A stretch of 27,019 bases of DNA from Haplomitrium mnioides (taxonomy: Eukaryota > Marchantiophyta > Haplomitriopsida > Calobryales). Positions 8,219 through 18,519 of the stretch are shown piece after piece. Positions within the stretch are counted from its first letter, which is position 1; the number at the start of each line of letters is the position of its first letter. Where the stretch lies: contig JBNGIS010008551.1 of assembly GCA_049999725.1 (NCBI GenBank), forward strand, positions 1 through 27,019. The letters are read 5' to 3'. The notes under the pieces are model-generated. The model saw only the letters and a program-made list of their open reading frames with translations. It did not search any database and was not told the origin of the DNA. The position numbers and the translations under genes were made by a program.

Positions 8219-9659
8219 CAAACTTCTTCAAGCACAAATGCCCTTCAAGCGGTCAAAGTTGAATCTTTCTTATGAGTATTCCAACATATCAACACAAAAA
8301 GGTTCAACACAAAAAATTCACATGGTTGTAGACCTTTCTTTGTCCTCATTTGAGGGAGACCTCGATATTCATGATCAAAGTGTGTTTGTTCAAAACAAAA
8401 AAAAAACATGCAATCTATGGACGGTTTTAATTTTGGAGATGAATCCCTGTCTCCAATAGCACAACTCAAACAACAAGTGATTTTGTTTCAAGTTGCACTT
8501 CGCAAAGAGATTGGGAAATCTAAAACAAACCAAATTCTTTCAGAGGAGTCTTCAGATAACAATTTGGGAAATGATTATAGCAAAGAGTCTCAATCAATCA
8601 ACATTTTGTTGGAGTTATTGTCAAGGGCACTGATTTTCTTACAAAAAAACATTTTCTAATAATCGAGATATTGATCAAGTTTCCGTTTCGGAATGGTGCA
8701 GTTCTCCCAATCCTCAAGGAGAACCTCATCTCTTGAAAACATTTTGCAACATAACAAACAATGTTTGCAATGATGATCAAGATCTTCAAGATGATGAATT
8801 ATCTCATATGGTTGGATTCGCCTACGGACCGAATCGACCAGCACAACATAAGAATTCTTTATCTGGGTCAAAACCCAAACGGGTAAACACCTTACATGAA
8901 AATTGTTTGTGGAAAGTCTATCATAGTGAGAGCTTTGTGAAGACAATTCTCGATCCAATGTCAACTTCTAAATTGAAGAGAATTTCATGTTGTCGAAATA
9001 GTTGCTTGTTATTGTGCAAGACAGATTTTTTGAAAACTGTGAGAGAACCGTATTTTTGACAAAGCATAAAGAATCGAGATATCACGATGTAGTAGGGAAT
9101 ACCAAGAAAAGACTTTGATGTTGATAATCAGTTTACTTTGCTTGACGGTATCTTTGTCTGTAGAATAGCCTTCAAATTAATATCATTAGTAAGGAATAAT
9201 AGAATCCAAATGATTCAAAATCTCAAAATCGGAGATCCTAGAGGCATTTTTGGAAAAAGAGAACTATCTGCTAAAGGAGTTTTTGTGCGTAAGTGGATGG
9301 ATAGTTTTTTTTCATGGACACTGCGAGAGAATGCCCACTCATGAAGTTTATAACTTGCCCGATAATTTTACAAAATGGGGAAGTTTATGACTACTACAGA
9401 ACTTATTTGAAAGAGAAAGATCATGATTGTATTATTAGTTTCTCGGGTTTTACAAAACATTGGAAAATATTTGCGAGAAAATTTTGTGTTGGAGTTTGAC
9501 AAAGGTAACAAATTTTCTTCTCTTTTAACACCTTTGGTTAATCCATGCTCTTTTTTCTATACTCAAAGATTAGCTCTAGAGATGTTATGTTTTCTCAACT
9601 TAGAGCCAAAAGATAATTTTTTTATTAAGTTGTTCAACAAACAAGATTTGAGTTGAATA

Positions 9660-10293
9660 ATTCTTACCAACTTGAGTTGTGAGAAGAGAGTCTATGTTTG
9701 CATAGGGTTTGTTGTTTAAGTTTCAATTTTAACCTTGTCTACAGTCGAATAAAGCAAGAAAATGAATCTGATTCTTGGTGGTGATCTTAGTCTTGCAGCA
9801 AGTTTTGTTTTTATTGCTTTAAATCAAGAGCCTTTGTCGCAAAAAACAATAACAAGAATCATTATTGTTGTTTGCAAATCCTATGCACGCATAGGATTTG
9901 TTCTTGTTTCTTTTAAAACCAATCGCGATAATAGTTATAGCAAGCCATAATATTGGTGTTGTTGTATTGGTCATATGCACACATACAATTAGCTATTGTT
10001 TCCACTCATCTTAAATGATCAAAGGATGTGTTCTGGTTTGTGACCTTTTGTTGACAAATCTTGTCTCTTTTTGAAACTTTGGTTTATTTTTTAAGTCAAA
10101 CAAATTTATTTTTTTCCAAATTACCTAAAGTTTATTTTTAATCTTTTACAAAGTTTTCACTTCCACCAATCCAAACATTTGTTTAAGATGACTTGAATGT
10201 TTTTAGCACTTAAGGTTGTGTTTTGAAGCTACAAGTATCGACATATGTTTTACTGAACTACTTTTATGTCATTCGTACTTTGTGATGATGCAG
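9660..10293 (+). other. Non-coding interruption of the DUF7869-like gene, probably an intron
   Basis: Coding similarity pauses after the RLALEM block (ending near 9655) and resumes at about 10305 with NCQMFLHREQQMNERKK. The sequence just before resumption, TTGTGATGATGCAG ending at 10293, is a good plant 3' splice site. I could not place a convincing donor. The interval is A/T-rich and holds the 26-bp palindrome at 9875-9900 and weaker relatives near 9692 and 9970. Confidence 0.4.
9875..9900. repeat. 26-bp near-perfect palindrome
   Basis: Two 12-base arms, CAAATCCTATGC and GCATAGGATTTG, are exact inverse complements separated by AC. The CTATGCACGCATAG centre matches the core of the nearby arrays, while the outer arms differ from both. 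Confidence 0.95.
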
Positions 10294-11566
10294 TCACATA
10301 TAATTGCCAAATGTTTCTTCATCGTGAACAACAAATGAATGAAAGAAAAAAACTTGCAAACTATCAAAGAAAATATTATGTTGATACTATGGTGATATTA
10401 TGGTGGGTGTGCATGTTGTTGGTGCCTTAATACTCAATCATGCTCTTTCTTTGAAGGTCTTCTTAACATACAAAAACTTGAGAAGCGATTCTAATTTGAC
10501 AGTTACTGTGCTCAACAAAATATTATGTGACTTTGAAGGGCCATTACCTCCAACTTTGTATCTTCAGTTGGACAACATGACATGAAAGCATAAGAATTCT
10601 ATCTTATTTGGATATCTTAGTCTCCTTATTGCCAAGAATTTTTTCGAAAAATCAAGGTGGGATTTCTCATGGCTGGTCATACTTATGATCAAATCGATCA
10701 AATGTTCAGCTGATTCTCGAAACATTCAAAACATGTCAAAGCTTTCACGATTACGAGTCTTAGCAAGGCACTTCAATTATCTTATAATTCTAAACCTCAA
10801 GTAACTCGTTTGTTGGAAACTTGGGATTTCAAAATGTTTATGAGCAATGTCCCTCTCTAGTTCAAAGGATGCATGATATTACCTTTAATCAACAATTCAA
10901 GTTCCAATTAAATAATTCCAAGGCAAAGATTTGGAGCAAACAATTTTCAACAGACGAACTTTGGTTACCTGCGAATGGTATTTGTGAACTCAAGTGCCTA
11001 CTTGAAGTGGACAGAGAAATTTTAAGTTCAATGTTGATTCCTCTCAAGGCATATTCTAAAATCAAACAATCTCATAAGGAAGAAAGAGAAGTTGATGCCG
11101 ACAAAGTGGTATTTTCAATAAGAGACAACATAAGTAAGAACTGCTACAAGTTCTTTACAGATTTTGATATTCAATGGTGGAATGACTTTTTTCTTGCTCA
11201 ACAAGAGATTGCGACCTACATCCTTGAAAAAAAAAAGACAATGACTCAAAGCAAAATTTACCTTTCCACCTTCACAACCGTCAAACACTTGTAATGATTC
11301 TCAAACTGTTTGTTTAGATTCTCAACTTGATGCTCAATCGACAGAAGAAGATACTCCGATACAACAAATACTTTCAAGTATAAATTTGGCAATCTACATG
11401 AGATAAAAGCTAGAATGTCTATTTGTGTTGTTGCATCTCTGGATCCAAAGGGCAAACCGTTTAGGGTAGCCAAAGATCTCAAAGTTTTGTCATTTGATGA
11501 GGAAGATTCTCCAAACCCAAAACGAGTACATGTTCAATGGTTTGCTTGTCAAGATGAAGATGCATT

Positions 11567-11666
11567 NNNNNNNNNNNNNNNNNNNNNNNNNNNNNNNNNN
11601 NNNNNNNNNNNNNNNNNNNNNNNNNNNNNNNNNNNNNNNNNNNNNNNNNNNNNNNNNNNNNNNNNN
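11567..11666. other. Assembly gap (100 N)
   Basis: Exactly 100 N, a conventional scaffold placeholder. It interrupts the C-terminal region of the DUF7869-like pseudogene, so frames spanning it are meaningless. Confidence 0.99.
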
Positions 11667-11755
11667 ATTAAAGCAAATCTGTTTGAGTACAAAAGACAAA
11701 AAAACCTCAATTCTGAAAATTTTCAAAGAAATTCAATCATTGTCATTAACACTTA

Positions 11756-12584
11756 GACAAATCAAGTAAATCTTGATGAATCTTCTAAAGCTGAATTCAA
11801 AGAAGTCAAGACAAGTGACTAAAGTAATTTAAGAGTTTTATTATATGTTGTGTATTTTCAAGAATATTTTAATTTAAGATTATTATTTTATAAAGTACAT
11901 GAGAATCTTTTGAAGCAACTTGTTGAATTTTTCTGCCACCTTGAACTTTTTACTATAAATTATTCCAAGTTGAATGTTATTCTCTATAAATGAAACTTAA
12001 ATCTTTAGCTAATATTTTCATTTGCTTTGTAAAATATTTTCTTCTCCAAAATGTAAGTATGTTATTTCCAACTTTAGTGCTTTCGAGAAGAGTTTAAGGT
12101 TATTGTATGGCTAAAGCATCTACCAAAATTTATTACTTCTTTTTTGCTTGTAAGTACTTTGATGTATAACTTAAAACCTTTGGGCTTTGACTCAAATATA
12201 GAGCTTTATACTCGTTTTACTTTTAGATTCCAAATTAGAAATCGAAATATTTTGTGTGCGTAGAGTTTGATGTGAAAAAGAGAACGTTTATCATTTGTAT
12301 CTTTGGTTGTAGAAGTGTGAACCTTATGCACGTATAAACTTTGATTTGCAAGTCAAAACGTCGTGCATACAAAAACTCTTCTGCGGAACCTAAAACCTAA
12401 GTTCTTGTCAGTCTTTGTTGTGGAGTGTTCACATTGTGAGTTCGAATTCCTATATGCACAAAGACTTAGAGGTAGAGTATTCAGATGTTGTGCTTGGATT
12501 CATATGCGGGCATAGACTTTGGGGTGGAAGTCCAAGCCTTCCACAAGCTCTACTTCTCATATACAACCCTCAAGCTTCTACACA
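11756..12584. other. AT-rich non-coding flank with scattered core palindromes
   Basis: No coding sequence is recognisable. Weak relatives of the palindromic core occur near 12324-12337 (TTAT-GCACGT-ATAA), 12363, 12452 and 12501 (CATATGCGGGCATAG). The stretch ends at the target-site duplication of the composite gypsy element and continues at 26755. Confidence 0.6.
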
Positions 12585-12589
12585 CAAAG
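12585..12589. other. Left target-site duplication (CAAAG) of the composite gypsy element
   Basis: CAAAG sits immediately before the LTR start TGTCAGCC and recurs at 26750-26754 immediately after the last LTR end. A 5-bp duplication is standard for LTR retrotransposon integration. Confidence 0.85.
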
Positions 12590-13949
12590 TGTCAGCCCCC
12601 TCTTTCGGGCATTAACCTCCAAAGACTACTCTTCGGAAGGAAAGGGTGGAAAATACGGGATTTTCTGGTGCTGACATCTCTGACTCTTGCCCCTTTCCTT
12701 CACAATATGAGTCCGATTCCGCTACTTCAGATCGGGAAAATGAAGTAACCTGTGCTTAGCTTCCTGTGAGAGCATAGTCCCTGCAAAAGAATCAGAATCG
12801 ACGTGGAAGATGCTCTTTTCGGCGCGGAAAAAATAAAGGAAAGTGTTATTTCTTGAGTTTTTGGGAAAAGTTGTGAATATGGAAAAGAAAGGGCAAAGAG
12901 GATGTGCTATAGGGTGAGAATTATTTTGAGGAAAATAAATAAATAAATAAAAATAAAAACTAATCTAATTGTTGGGGGCCAGCCATCCCCTATCTATGTT
13001 TCTATCTATCTATTCTTTTTTTTTGTCGATGGACAGCCTGCCCAGAACATGTGCCTTCGTAACCGTGCCCTGAACTAGGTCCGTCCAAGGGCAGAGAAGA
13101 AAGATGCGGTGGCCTTAGACCCCTAAGGGGGGATGCCTCTCGAAAGAAGAAGAGAGAGGGTTACTTTTATACACATGCATATCTTTAGGAAGATACTTAT
13201 GGGATAAAGGGCTAGTTTCTGGTTGAGCGTGAGGATGGCGGTGTGAAGAATCGATCTGCGAGGGCTAGTGTTGTGAGGTGATAGATCTGCGAGCTGATCA
13301 ATCCTGAAGGAGATGTTCAACATGATGAATATAGACAACAGTGGAAGAATTACGTTTGAGGATTCAGCTGCGGGATCAATTAAAGGGGTGCCTATTCTTT
13401 GACATCGATCTCAAGTACTATCGGGAGCTGACTTCATAACATCGGAATGGTGTGAGAAGCAAATAACATTTTCAATGGTTCGGGGCAAGCCAGTTAAGGC
13501 TGTTGCCATGGAATCTGGAAGTGCTTGACATCTGGAGCTGATATGGCAGAGCAGCAGCAGTAAAAAACCCCCCTTTTTGCAGTTCAGTCTATTGGATGAC
13601 ACCGGAAGGTTGTAATGAAGGTAGATTTCCCGGTTCACAAGGAGTCTTCATCAGTGCTACGTCACAGAGCTGGGTTTTCAATCAAAGGCAGAATATGTCG
13701 CAGCTTTTTACATTCATGGGTGGACTGAAATTATGAGCCCAGGTGATTGTGATGGGAGCTATTAATCGTCCCAACATCATCGATCCAACTTTGTGACGGT
13801 TTGGTTAGTCTGACCGAGAGATTGACATGGGCGTCCTTGATGAAGTTGGTCGTCTTGAAGTCATTCGCATTCACACGGAAAAATATGAAATTTGAGGAGG
13901 ATGAGGATTTGTTCCTTACCAAGAACACGAATGAGAGCATGTTGTGGTT

Positions 13950-14600
13950 GAGCTATTGATCGAACAGAAATGAGGGAATTTGTCGAAGGCTGGTGATGGG
14001 ATCGAAAAGAGCACGTCGCGTGGCTGAGAATCATATGAAGAGAACAAAGTGTTGAAGGAAAAATTCAAATTCAGGAGGAAGTTCTTCGTGTTGGTGGGCA
14101 ATCGAACAACAAGAAGTAATCAAAATGCCGCGGTGGGAGGAGCAATCGGACAGGTGAAGGCTCACTACGTTGGAACAATCTAACGCAAGGGGAAAACTTG
14201 TCGTTGTGCTGGAGAATTGAGCAGAACAGAGGAGCTCTACGCACTGGTGAAGCAATCGAAAGAAGATGCGCTGTGCTAAAGAATCGGATAAAGGTAGGCA
14301 TCGCGCTGAAGGAGGAGAACAGGGAAAGGTCGAGCAATCGAATGAAAGCTCTTTGCGCTGATAGGAAAATGAGCAATCGAACAACATGGCTAAATCATGG
14401 AAGATCGAAACTAAACAAAAAAGAATGGAAAATATAACAACAAGAATCAAGCAAGGAAAGGGATCGTCGAATAATCCCTATGAAGGACTGTCCCTGCTGA
14501 GACTCGACAGAAGGAGATCGCTGCTCTGGGGGAAGAAAATTGAACAACAACGGGGAATGTTGCTCCGCTGGTAAAAATTGAACAAAGGAAAAGACCGAAC
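13950..14600. repeat. Degenerate AATCGAACAA / GCGCTG repeats
   Basis: A motif like GCAATCGAACAACA recurs irregularly (about 14099, 14145, 14253, 14335 and 14373), often with a GCGCTG-type motif nearby. Spacing is roughly 28-54 bp. It looks like an old, diverged tandem array inside the nested insertion. Confidence 0.5.
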
Positions 14601-14765
14601 AGACCTGTCGCGGCTGAGATCTGTCGACGAAGGAGGAAAATCGATGTAACTCAAAAACTTAACAAAGAAAGAGAAGAATGAAAATACATAGGATGTTTCG
14701 AGGGGATTCCGTGGTCCGTGAAGGCTCCGAGGTCCGCATAAGGCTTTGGAACTCCGCCTTCCAAT

Positions 14766-14920
14766 GTGGGGAACCCCAATTAATGGGGTTTACGTTAAGT
14801 GTCCGAAGTGGGGATTCGAAGTGGAATCCCCTGTTAACATGGTTCCGTGTGGGGATCCGAAGAGGGACACCCCTGTTTAATTGGTTCCGTGTGGGGTTAC
14901 AAAGTAGGGGGACCGGTTAG
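14766..14920. repeat. About 42-bp tandem repeat, four units
   Basis: Units start at 14766, 14808, 14849 and 14891 with GTGGGG. Units two and three end in GGTTCCGT. Lengths are 42, 41 and 42 bp, with the last unit partial. They share GTGGGGATYCGAAG-type sequence. Confidence 0.7.
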
Positions 14921-15154
14921 GAAGGTTGCTTTCCAAGGAGTTCGATGGGCTCGAAGTTGGTGAAATGGCAATGAAGCGAAGCGGTGATATTTGAAACGAC
15001 AACTTATAGATGTTTTGCACGGCAAAGGAAAGGTGAGAAAGGAGAGAAGTTAAATGGCGAATCAGTGATTTATTGTGGTTTCAATGAGGGAGGGAAACTG
15101 AAACGGTCGGAAAGATCGAAACGCCTCTTGTGTAACTGAAGGTTGAAAATTAGT

Positions 15155-15185
15155 ATAAGAACTAATGCAAGTAGTTAGTTCTTAT
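15155..15185. repeat. Inverted repeat with 11-bp arms
   Basis: ATAAGAACTAA and TTAGTTCTTAT are exact inverse complements around a 9-base loop. A weaker relative lies at about 15230-15261 (TAAGAACCAC…GTGGTTAGTTCTTA). TTAGTTCTYATT recurs near 15175, 15250 and 15389. Confidence 0.8.
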
Positions 15186-16519
15186 TGTGAGCAAAACGCA
15201 TGTAGACTAGTTAAACGAATTGATTTAGTTTAAGAACCACCTGTGAGTGGTTAGTTCTTATTAGGAGCATAGGGAGAAAAAGTTAGTCTCTCAGGGCAGA
15301 TGTAAAATATGTAAAGTGTTGATTGATCCGTTAGTTTTAGGAGAACAAAGGGAGGGGGGTACAAGTCAGTTGTCGAGCTCCTGTTCAGTTAGTTCTCATT
15401 GTACTTGTGTTTTGCAAGAAATATACTGAGTGTTCATGTCTGTGAGGCCTCCTGCTCATTTTTCTTTATTGTAGATTTATGAGGAGCAGTTTGAGGATGG
15501 AGATGAATTCAGAAACTAGAGTGGGTTGATGCAACTTTTGTAGTTGGCACTTGGAAGGATCAGACAATTTTTCATCAAGGGAGTGCATAGAGGGAGTTGC
15601 TTGAGGTGTTTATGTTGGTGGAATTGAAGTCTGAGTCTCATATTGTGATTGGGGAAGGTTTGAATGATCGATCAATTCTGTTATGAGTTCTGATCTGTCT
15701 TGTGTTTGTTAAATTTGTGAGGAGAGGACATGCGGTGGTTTTCCAGTCAGTGGAATCTGGGTGGGAGATTGTAGTAGAACAAGGAAGTGTTCAGGTTTGT
15801 GTGTGCATAGAGACTAGGTGGGCATTTCACAAATAAATAGAGTTATCGGTGGTTGGAGGAGCAACCCTTGGATGTGAGACCAGGTGGGTCGTTCCATAGC
15901 TGTGTTCTTAGCGCAAAGCTCTAGGATGTCTTGGGTTGGAGTGGCCTGAGTGTCTAATTTGAGGAGAAGAGAGAGGTTGTAACGAGGGTAAGCAATGGAG
16001 TGTTGGCCCGAGATATCCTTGCAAGTTGGGTAACCGGTTGCTTGGGAACTCTCTAATACAACTTCTGTTTAAAATCAGCCTGTACAGCAACTGTCTTGTT
16101 CCAGAAATGTCAGTCATATAGTCTGGGTAGTCTTGGGTTTGTGTCCTGTGTGTGTGTGTGTGGTTGTTGTGAAGTAGTAAGTATTTTTGTGTTTATTGGT
16201 TTTGTGGAGGAAAAAGGTTGTCAGGCCTAGAGTGGAGAGCAGTCCATCTTTGAATTGATAGAGTGCAGTTTCAGAACTCTCTAAAGAATCTGGAAAGTCA
16301 GTAAAAGTGGTTCAAAAGCGGATTTCTATATAGATATTGCGCAGTTCGATCATTGGTTGTTCTTTTCGGGGTTGGAGTGCTACTGCTATGCTACGACACT
16401 TCTGATTAGACTTATTTTGTTGCTTCTAGATTATCTTACCTCTTCAGAATGGAGAAATATTGTCGCTGCCGCTTCTGGTTCCTTGTAATCCGGAATAGCT
16501 CCTTTTCCACTGGCTAACA

Positions 16520-17122
16520 TAACTCCCCTTTGACGTGTGAAGCGTTCTCGCAAACACACCTCCTCGGCATTTGTCTAGTTTCCTCTTATCCGCTGTGCCG
16601 CTACCTCGTCCCCAAAATTTGACGAAGTGTACTTCACAAACTCACACACCCACACATACTCACCTGAAAACTCAAACTGCTTTGAAGGCTCCCCAATCTC
16701 TCTTGACATTGTCCGGCAAGTCTTTATACCATGGATGTGCCTCTTCCTTTAGAACTGCGGGCAAGATTTCGATTTTAACATGGCTTTCTCCATTTGCTGC
16801 TGAGGTATTCTCCAGATCATCCAGTCACGCATCAAGATCGTCTTTCGGACGGCCTTTGTAAGACTTGTACTTGAATCTGCCCTTTAGCCCGAAAGGGGGT
16901 ACCGGATTGGCCATCCCCGCCCTGGTCACGGGCACTTCCACCCACAAGCCTCTGCCTTCCGCCACTCTTTCTTAACAGATTCGCAATCCAATGCTATGTT
17001 TCGGAATTTGCCTCCCCAGTCCGACTTGGGGTCTCTGGTGTACAAAGTGATATCTTGGCTTTAGGTTGATCTCAGGTTTTTTTTTCAAACCTTGTGCCCT
17101 CGTTCTATTGCCAAAAAATGTA
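16520..17122 (-). mobile_element. Remnant of second gypsy internal region between LTR-A and LTR-B
   Basis: From the LTR-A edge: polypurine tract complement TAACTCCCCTTT (16520-16531), 3' leader matching 19841-19996 to about 16672, then an abrupt switch to gag sequence matching 23655 onward. The primer-binding site lies next to LTR-B (17090-17113, - strand TGGCAATAGAACGAGG). Everything from mid-gag to the 3' end of pol is deleted. Confidence 0.8.
16676..16914 (-). pseudogene. gag: Second gypsy gag copy, 5' part only
   Basis: Duplicate of the start of gag at 23894, beginning at ATG 16914 (MANPVPP…). It includes the gag segments GRFKYKSYKGRPKDD, HVKIEILP and AHPWYKDLP. An in-frame stop replaces the usual tryptophan before LDDLEN. 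The segment ends where it joins 3' leader sequence near 16676. It is a recombination leftover with no independent function. Confidence 0.8.
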
Positions 17123-17415
17123 TGTCAGCCTCCTCCTTCGAGCATTAACCTCCAAAGACTACTCTTCGGAAGGAAATGGCGGACAATACGAGGTTTAAGT
17201 TCTTTTATGAGATGGCCCCACTGCAAGTTATCACTTTGAGGCCTAAAGGTTGTTCCTCCTCACCTTACAGACCCTTCTCCTTGCTCAATTCTTCATTCAG
17301 ACATTCATCTACACCTCAAAAGCTTCTCTGATCAAATTCTGAAGTGGATTTCAGGGATCCAAAATAGGATCCAAACTCAAAGTTTTACAATATAGGATCA
17401 AGCCCTGACATCCAA

Positions 17416-17423
17416 ATTATATA
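17416..17423 (-). promoter_or_regulatory. LTR-B TATA box candidate
   Basis: On the - strand this reads TATATAAT, about 290 bp before the 3' LTR end, a plausible place for a core promoter giving a short R-U5. The equivalent in LTR-C (24396-24403) reads TGTATAAT. Confidence 0.4.
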
Positions 17424-18026
17424 GGGGACATGTCCACAGTACTACCTTCCCCTTTGAGGCTAATTCTTAGATTTCTGCTAAGTTGAGATCTTGTTTACTT
17501 CGTATCCGAAGTGTCGTTTTAGGAAATACAAATAGAAGACAAAACTAACTAACCCACAAACACACACACACACACACACCCCCACGATACACTCCGTCAA
17601 TGATCCTCTGACTTGGGACGACCTCTACAACACAAGCTTGAACTCTCAATGCTCCATTTCTCCCTTCCCGCTGCAGCTCATCTGACTTTCCTAAGATCTA
17701 AACTTTACCACACTCCTTTGGCTTCCGATCTCGACTTTAGCAATTCCGACCTTCCTCTAGACTTCTACAATTCCAATTACACTTCCCACTTCCACCCACG
17801 CACCCTTCTCTAGATAGTTTTTTAACTTCCCTTGCGAGAAGCCTTGAATTTACTTCCTCATGCTCGAAAGAGGATTTTTTTGACTTCCACCTCTAGAAGA
17901 TAGTCCTCTCGACTGCTGGCCACCCACTCCACCCCAAAGCTTTGTTGGATCTTCTACATCGTGCGCGGGCACGAATGCAGCTACTCCTCCATGGCTTCCC
18001 TTGAGAGAATAAACTAGAAACGCTCT

Positions 18027-18302
18027 CTAAACATTCATGGGGTTGTTGCTATTGCACAGACGACACTGAGACAACCCCAAAGATCCCACTTTGACAGCCT
18101 CTCCGATTTGAAGACAACCTAGACTTCCTTCCGCTTTCAAGTATTGGTCCACCTTTGATGCTGGTCCACCCGCAGTGATGAGTACACCCGGATTGCCTAA
18201 GCCTCTAGAGCTCTCCGCCCAGCGATTCCCAACGCCCCTCCAGTCCACCTCCACCCCTGCTAGCCCCTTGCTCGAGTTCACTCGCTTCAAGTGAAGCCTC
18301 AA
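18027..18302 (-). other. Open frame inside LTR-B, conserved in LTR-C (24992-25264)
   Basis: A 91-codon frame (LHLKRVNSSKGLAG…RWAESSRGLGNPGVLITAGG…) is kept open in LTR-C at nearly identical length (LHLKRVNSSRGLAG…). I do not recognise it. It lies in the U3 part of the LTR. It may be a captured host fragment or a chance frame in young duplicated sequence. Confidence 0.35.
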
Positions 18303-18419
18303 GAATTTTTCCCTCCCTCCCTTGTGTGTCTTCTTTTATATTGTCGTTCTCATGACCTGCAAGCTTGCATCCACACTCAACCCCCCAAACATTGCAGACG
18401 ATCCATCTATACCCCCCCC

Positions 18420-18519
18420 NNNNNNNNNNNNNNNNNNNNNNNNNNNNNNNNNNNNNNNNNNNNNNNNNNNNNNNNNNNNNNNNNNNNNNNNNNNNNNNNN
18501 NNNNNNNNNNNNNNNNNNN
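18420..18519. other. Assembly gap (100 N) at a poly-C tract
   Basis: The gap starts after eight C residues. The matching place in LTR-C has an 18-C run (25380-25397) followed by about 30 bp before similarity resumes. True missing length is therefore probably nearer 40 bp than 100. Confidence 0.95.

Larger units (their letters stand above)
7850..11755 (+). pseudogene. Decayed DUF7869-domain-like gene
   Basis: The fragments keep the order I associate with DUF7869-type proteins, whose function is unknown to me. In order: a variable N-terminus (MAGVFKCKKRLEFQD) with a 10-residue repeat; a Cys-containing block near 8970-9060 (RISCCRNSCLLLCKTDFLKT); LDGIFVCRIAFKLIS (9145); ERMPTHEVYNLPDNFTK (9325-9380); EVYDYYRTYLKEKDHDCII then FSGFTKHWKIFARKF; GNKFSS…RLALEM (9500-9590); NERKKLANYQRKYYVDTM (10340-10390); HVVGALILNHALSLKVFLTY; SDSNLTVTVLNKIL; LPPTLYLQLDNM (10550-10580); VGFLMAGHTYDQIDQMFS (10657-10710); a 157-codon stretch at 10821-11294; and a C-terminal KGKPFRVAKDLKVLSFDEED…VHVQWFACQ (11450-11560). 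Several frameshifts (two at A-runs near 8394-8405 and 8642-8649), many stops and an N gap rule out function. The segment normally carrying a DGMDQ-like motif seems deleted near 10390. The family name comes from memory of the GHTHEDIDQMFS hallmark and needs a profile search. Confidence 0.65.
12765..16398. mobile_element. Nested 3.63-kb insertion, possible long solo LTR
   Basis: The insertion begins TGTGAGAGCATAG and ends CTATGCTACGACA. These ends are near-perfect terminal inverted repeats (about 10 of 13) with the TG…CA of LTRs. It is flanked by CTTCC (12760-12764) and CTTCT (16399-16403), a 5-bp target-site duplication with one C-to-T change. The uninterrupted LTR-B and LTR-C confirm the empty site. 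I see no coding domain, no primer-binding site and no internal direct copy of either end, so a long solo LTR is the best guess. A non-autonomous element with lost homology is the alternative. Degenerate repeats fill 13950-14600 and 14766-14920. Confidence 0.7.
12590..16519 (-). repeat. LTR-A: LTR with 2.35-kb deletion and 3.63-kb nested insertion
   Basis: The first 70 bases (12590-12659) match the start of LTR-B and LTR-C. At about 12657-12662 sequence jumps to the region matching 19618 and 26526, so about 2.35 kb of LTR is missing. LTR sequence continues to 12764, is interrupted by an insertion, resumes at 16404 and ends at 16519. Only about 290 bp of true LTR remain. A G-run at the junction (TACGG|GATTTT) suggests microhomology. 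Confidence 0.8.

Noticed and set aside
11415-11769. Open frames spanning the N gap, as intact proteins
   Set aside because: They run through 100 unknown bases. Only the part up to 11566 is meaningful, as the DUF7869-like C-terminus.
12929-12956. AATAAA repeats as a polyadenylation region
   Set aside because: Low-complexity A/T repeat without coding sequence upstream; no evidence of a transcript end.
14031-14450. Leu/Phe/Ser-rich - strand frames in the nested insertion as genes
   Set aside because: They are antisense readings of the degenerate AATCGAACAA repeat and overlap one another in different frames.
16147-16166. GT-rich microsatellite as a functional element
   Set aside because: Short simple repeat; ordinary in plant DNA.
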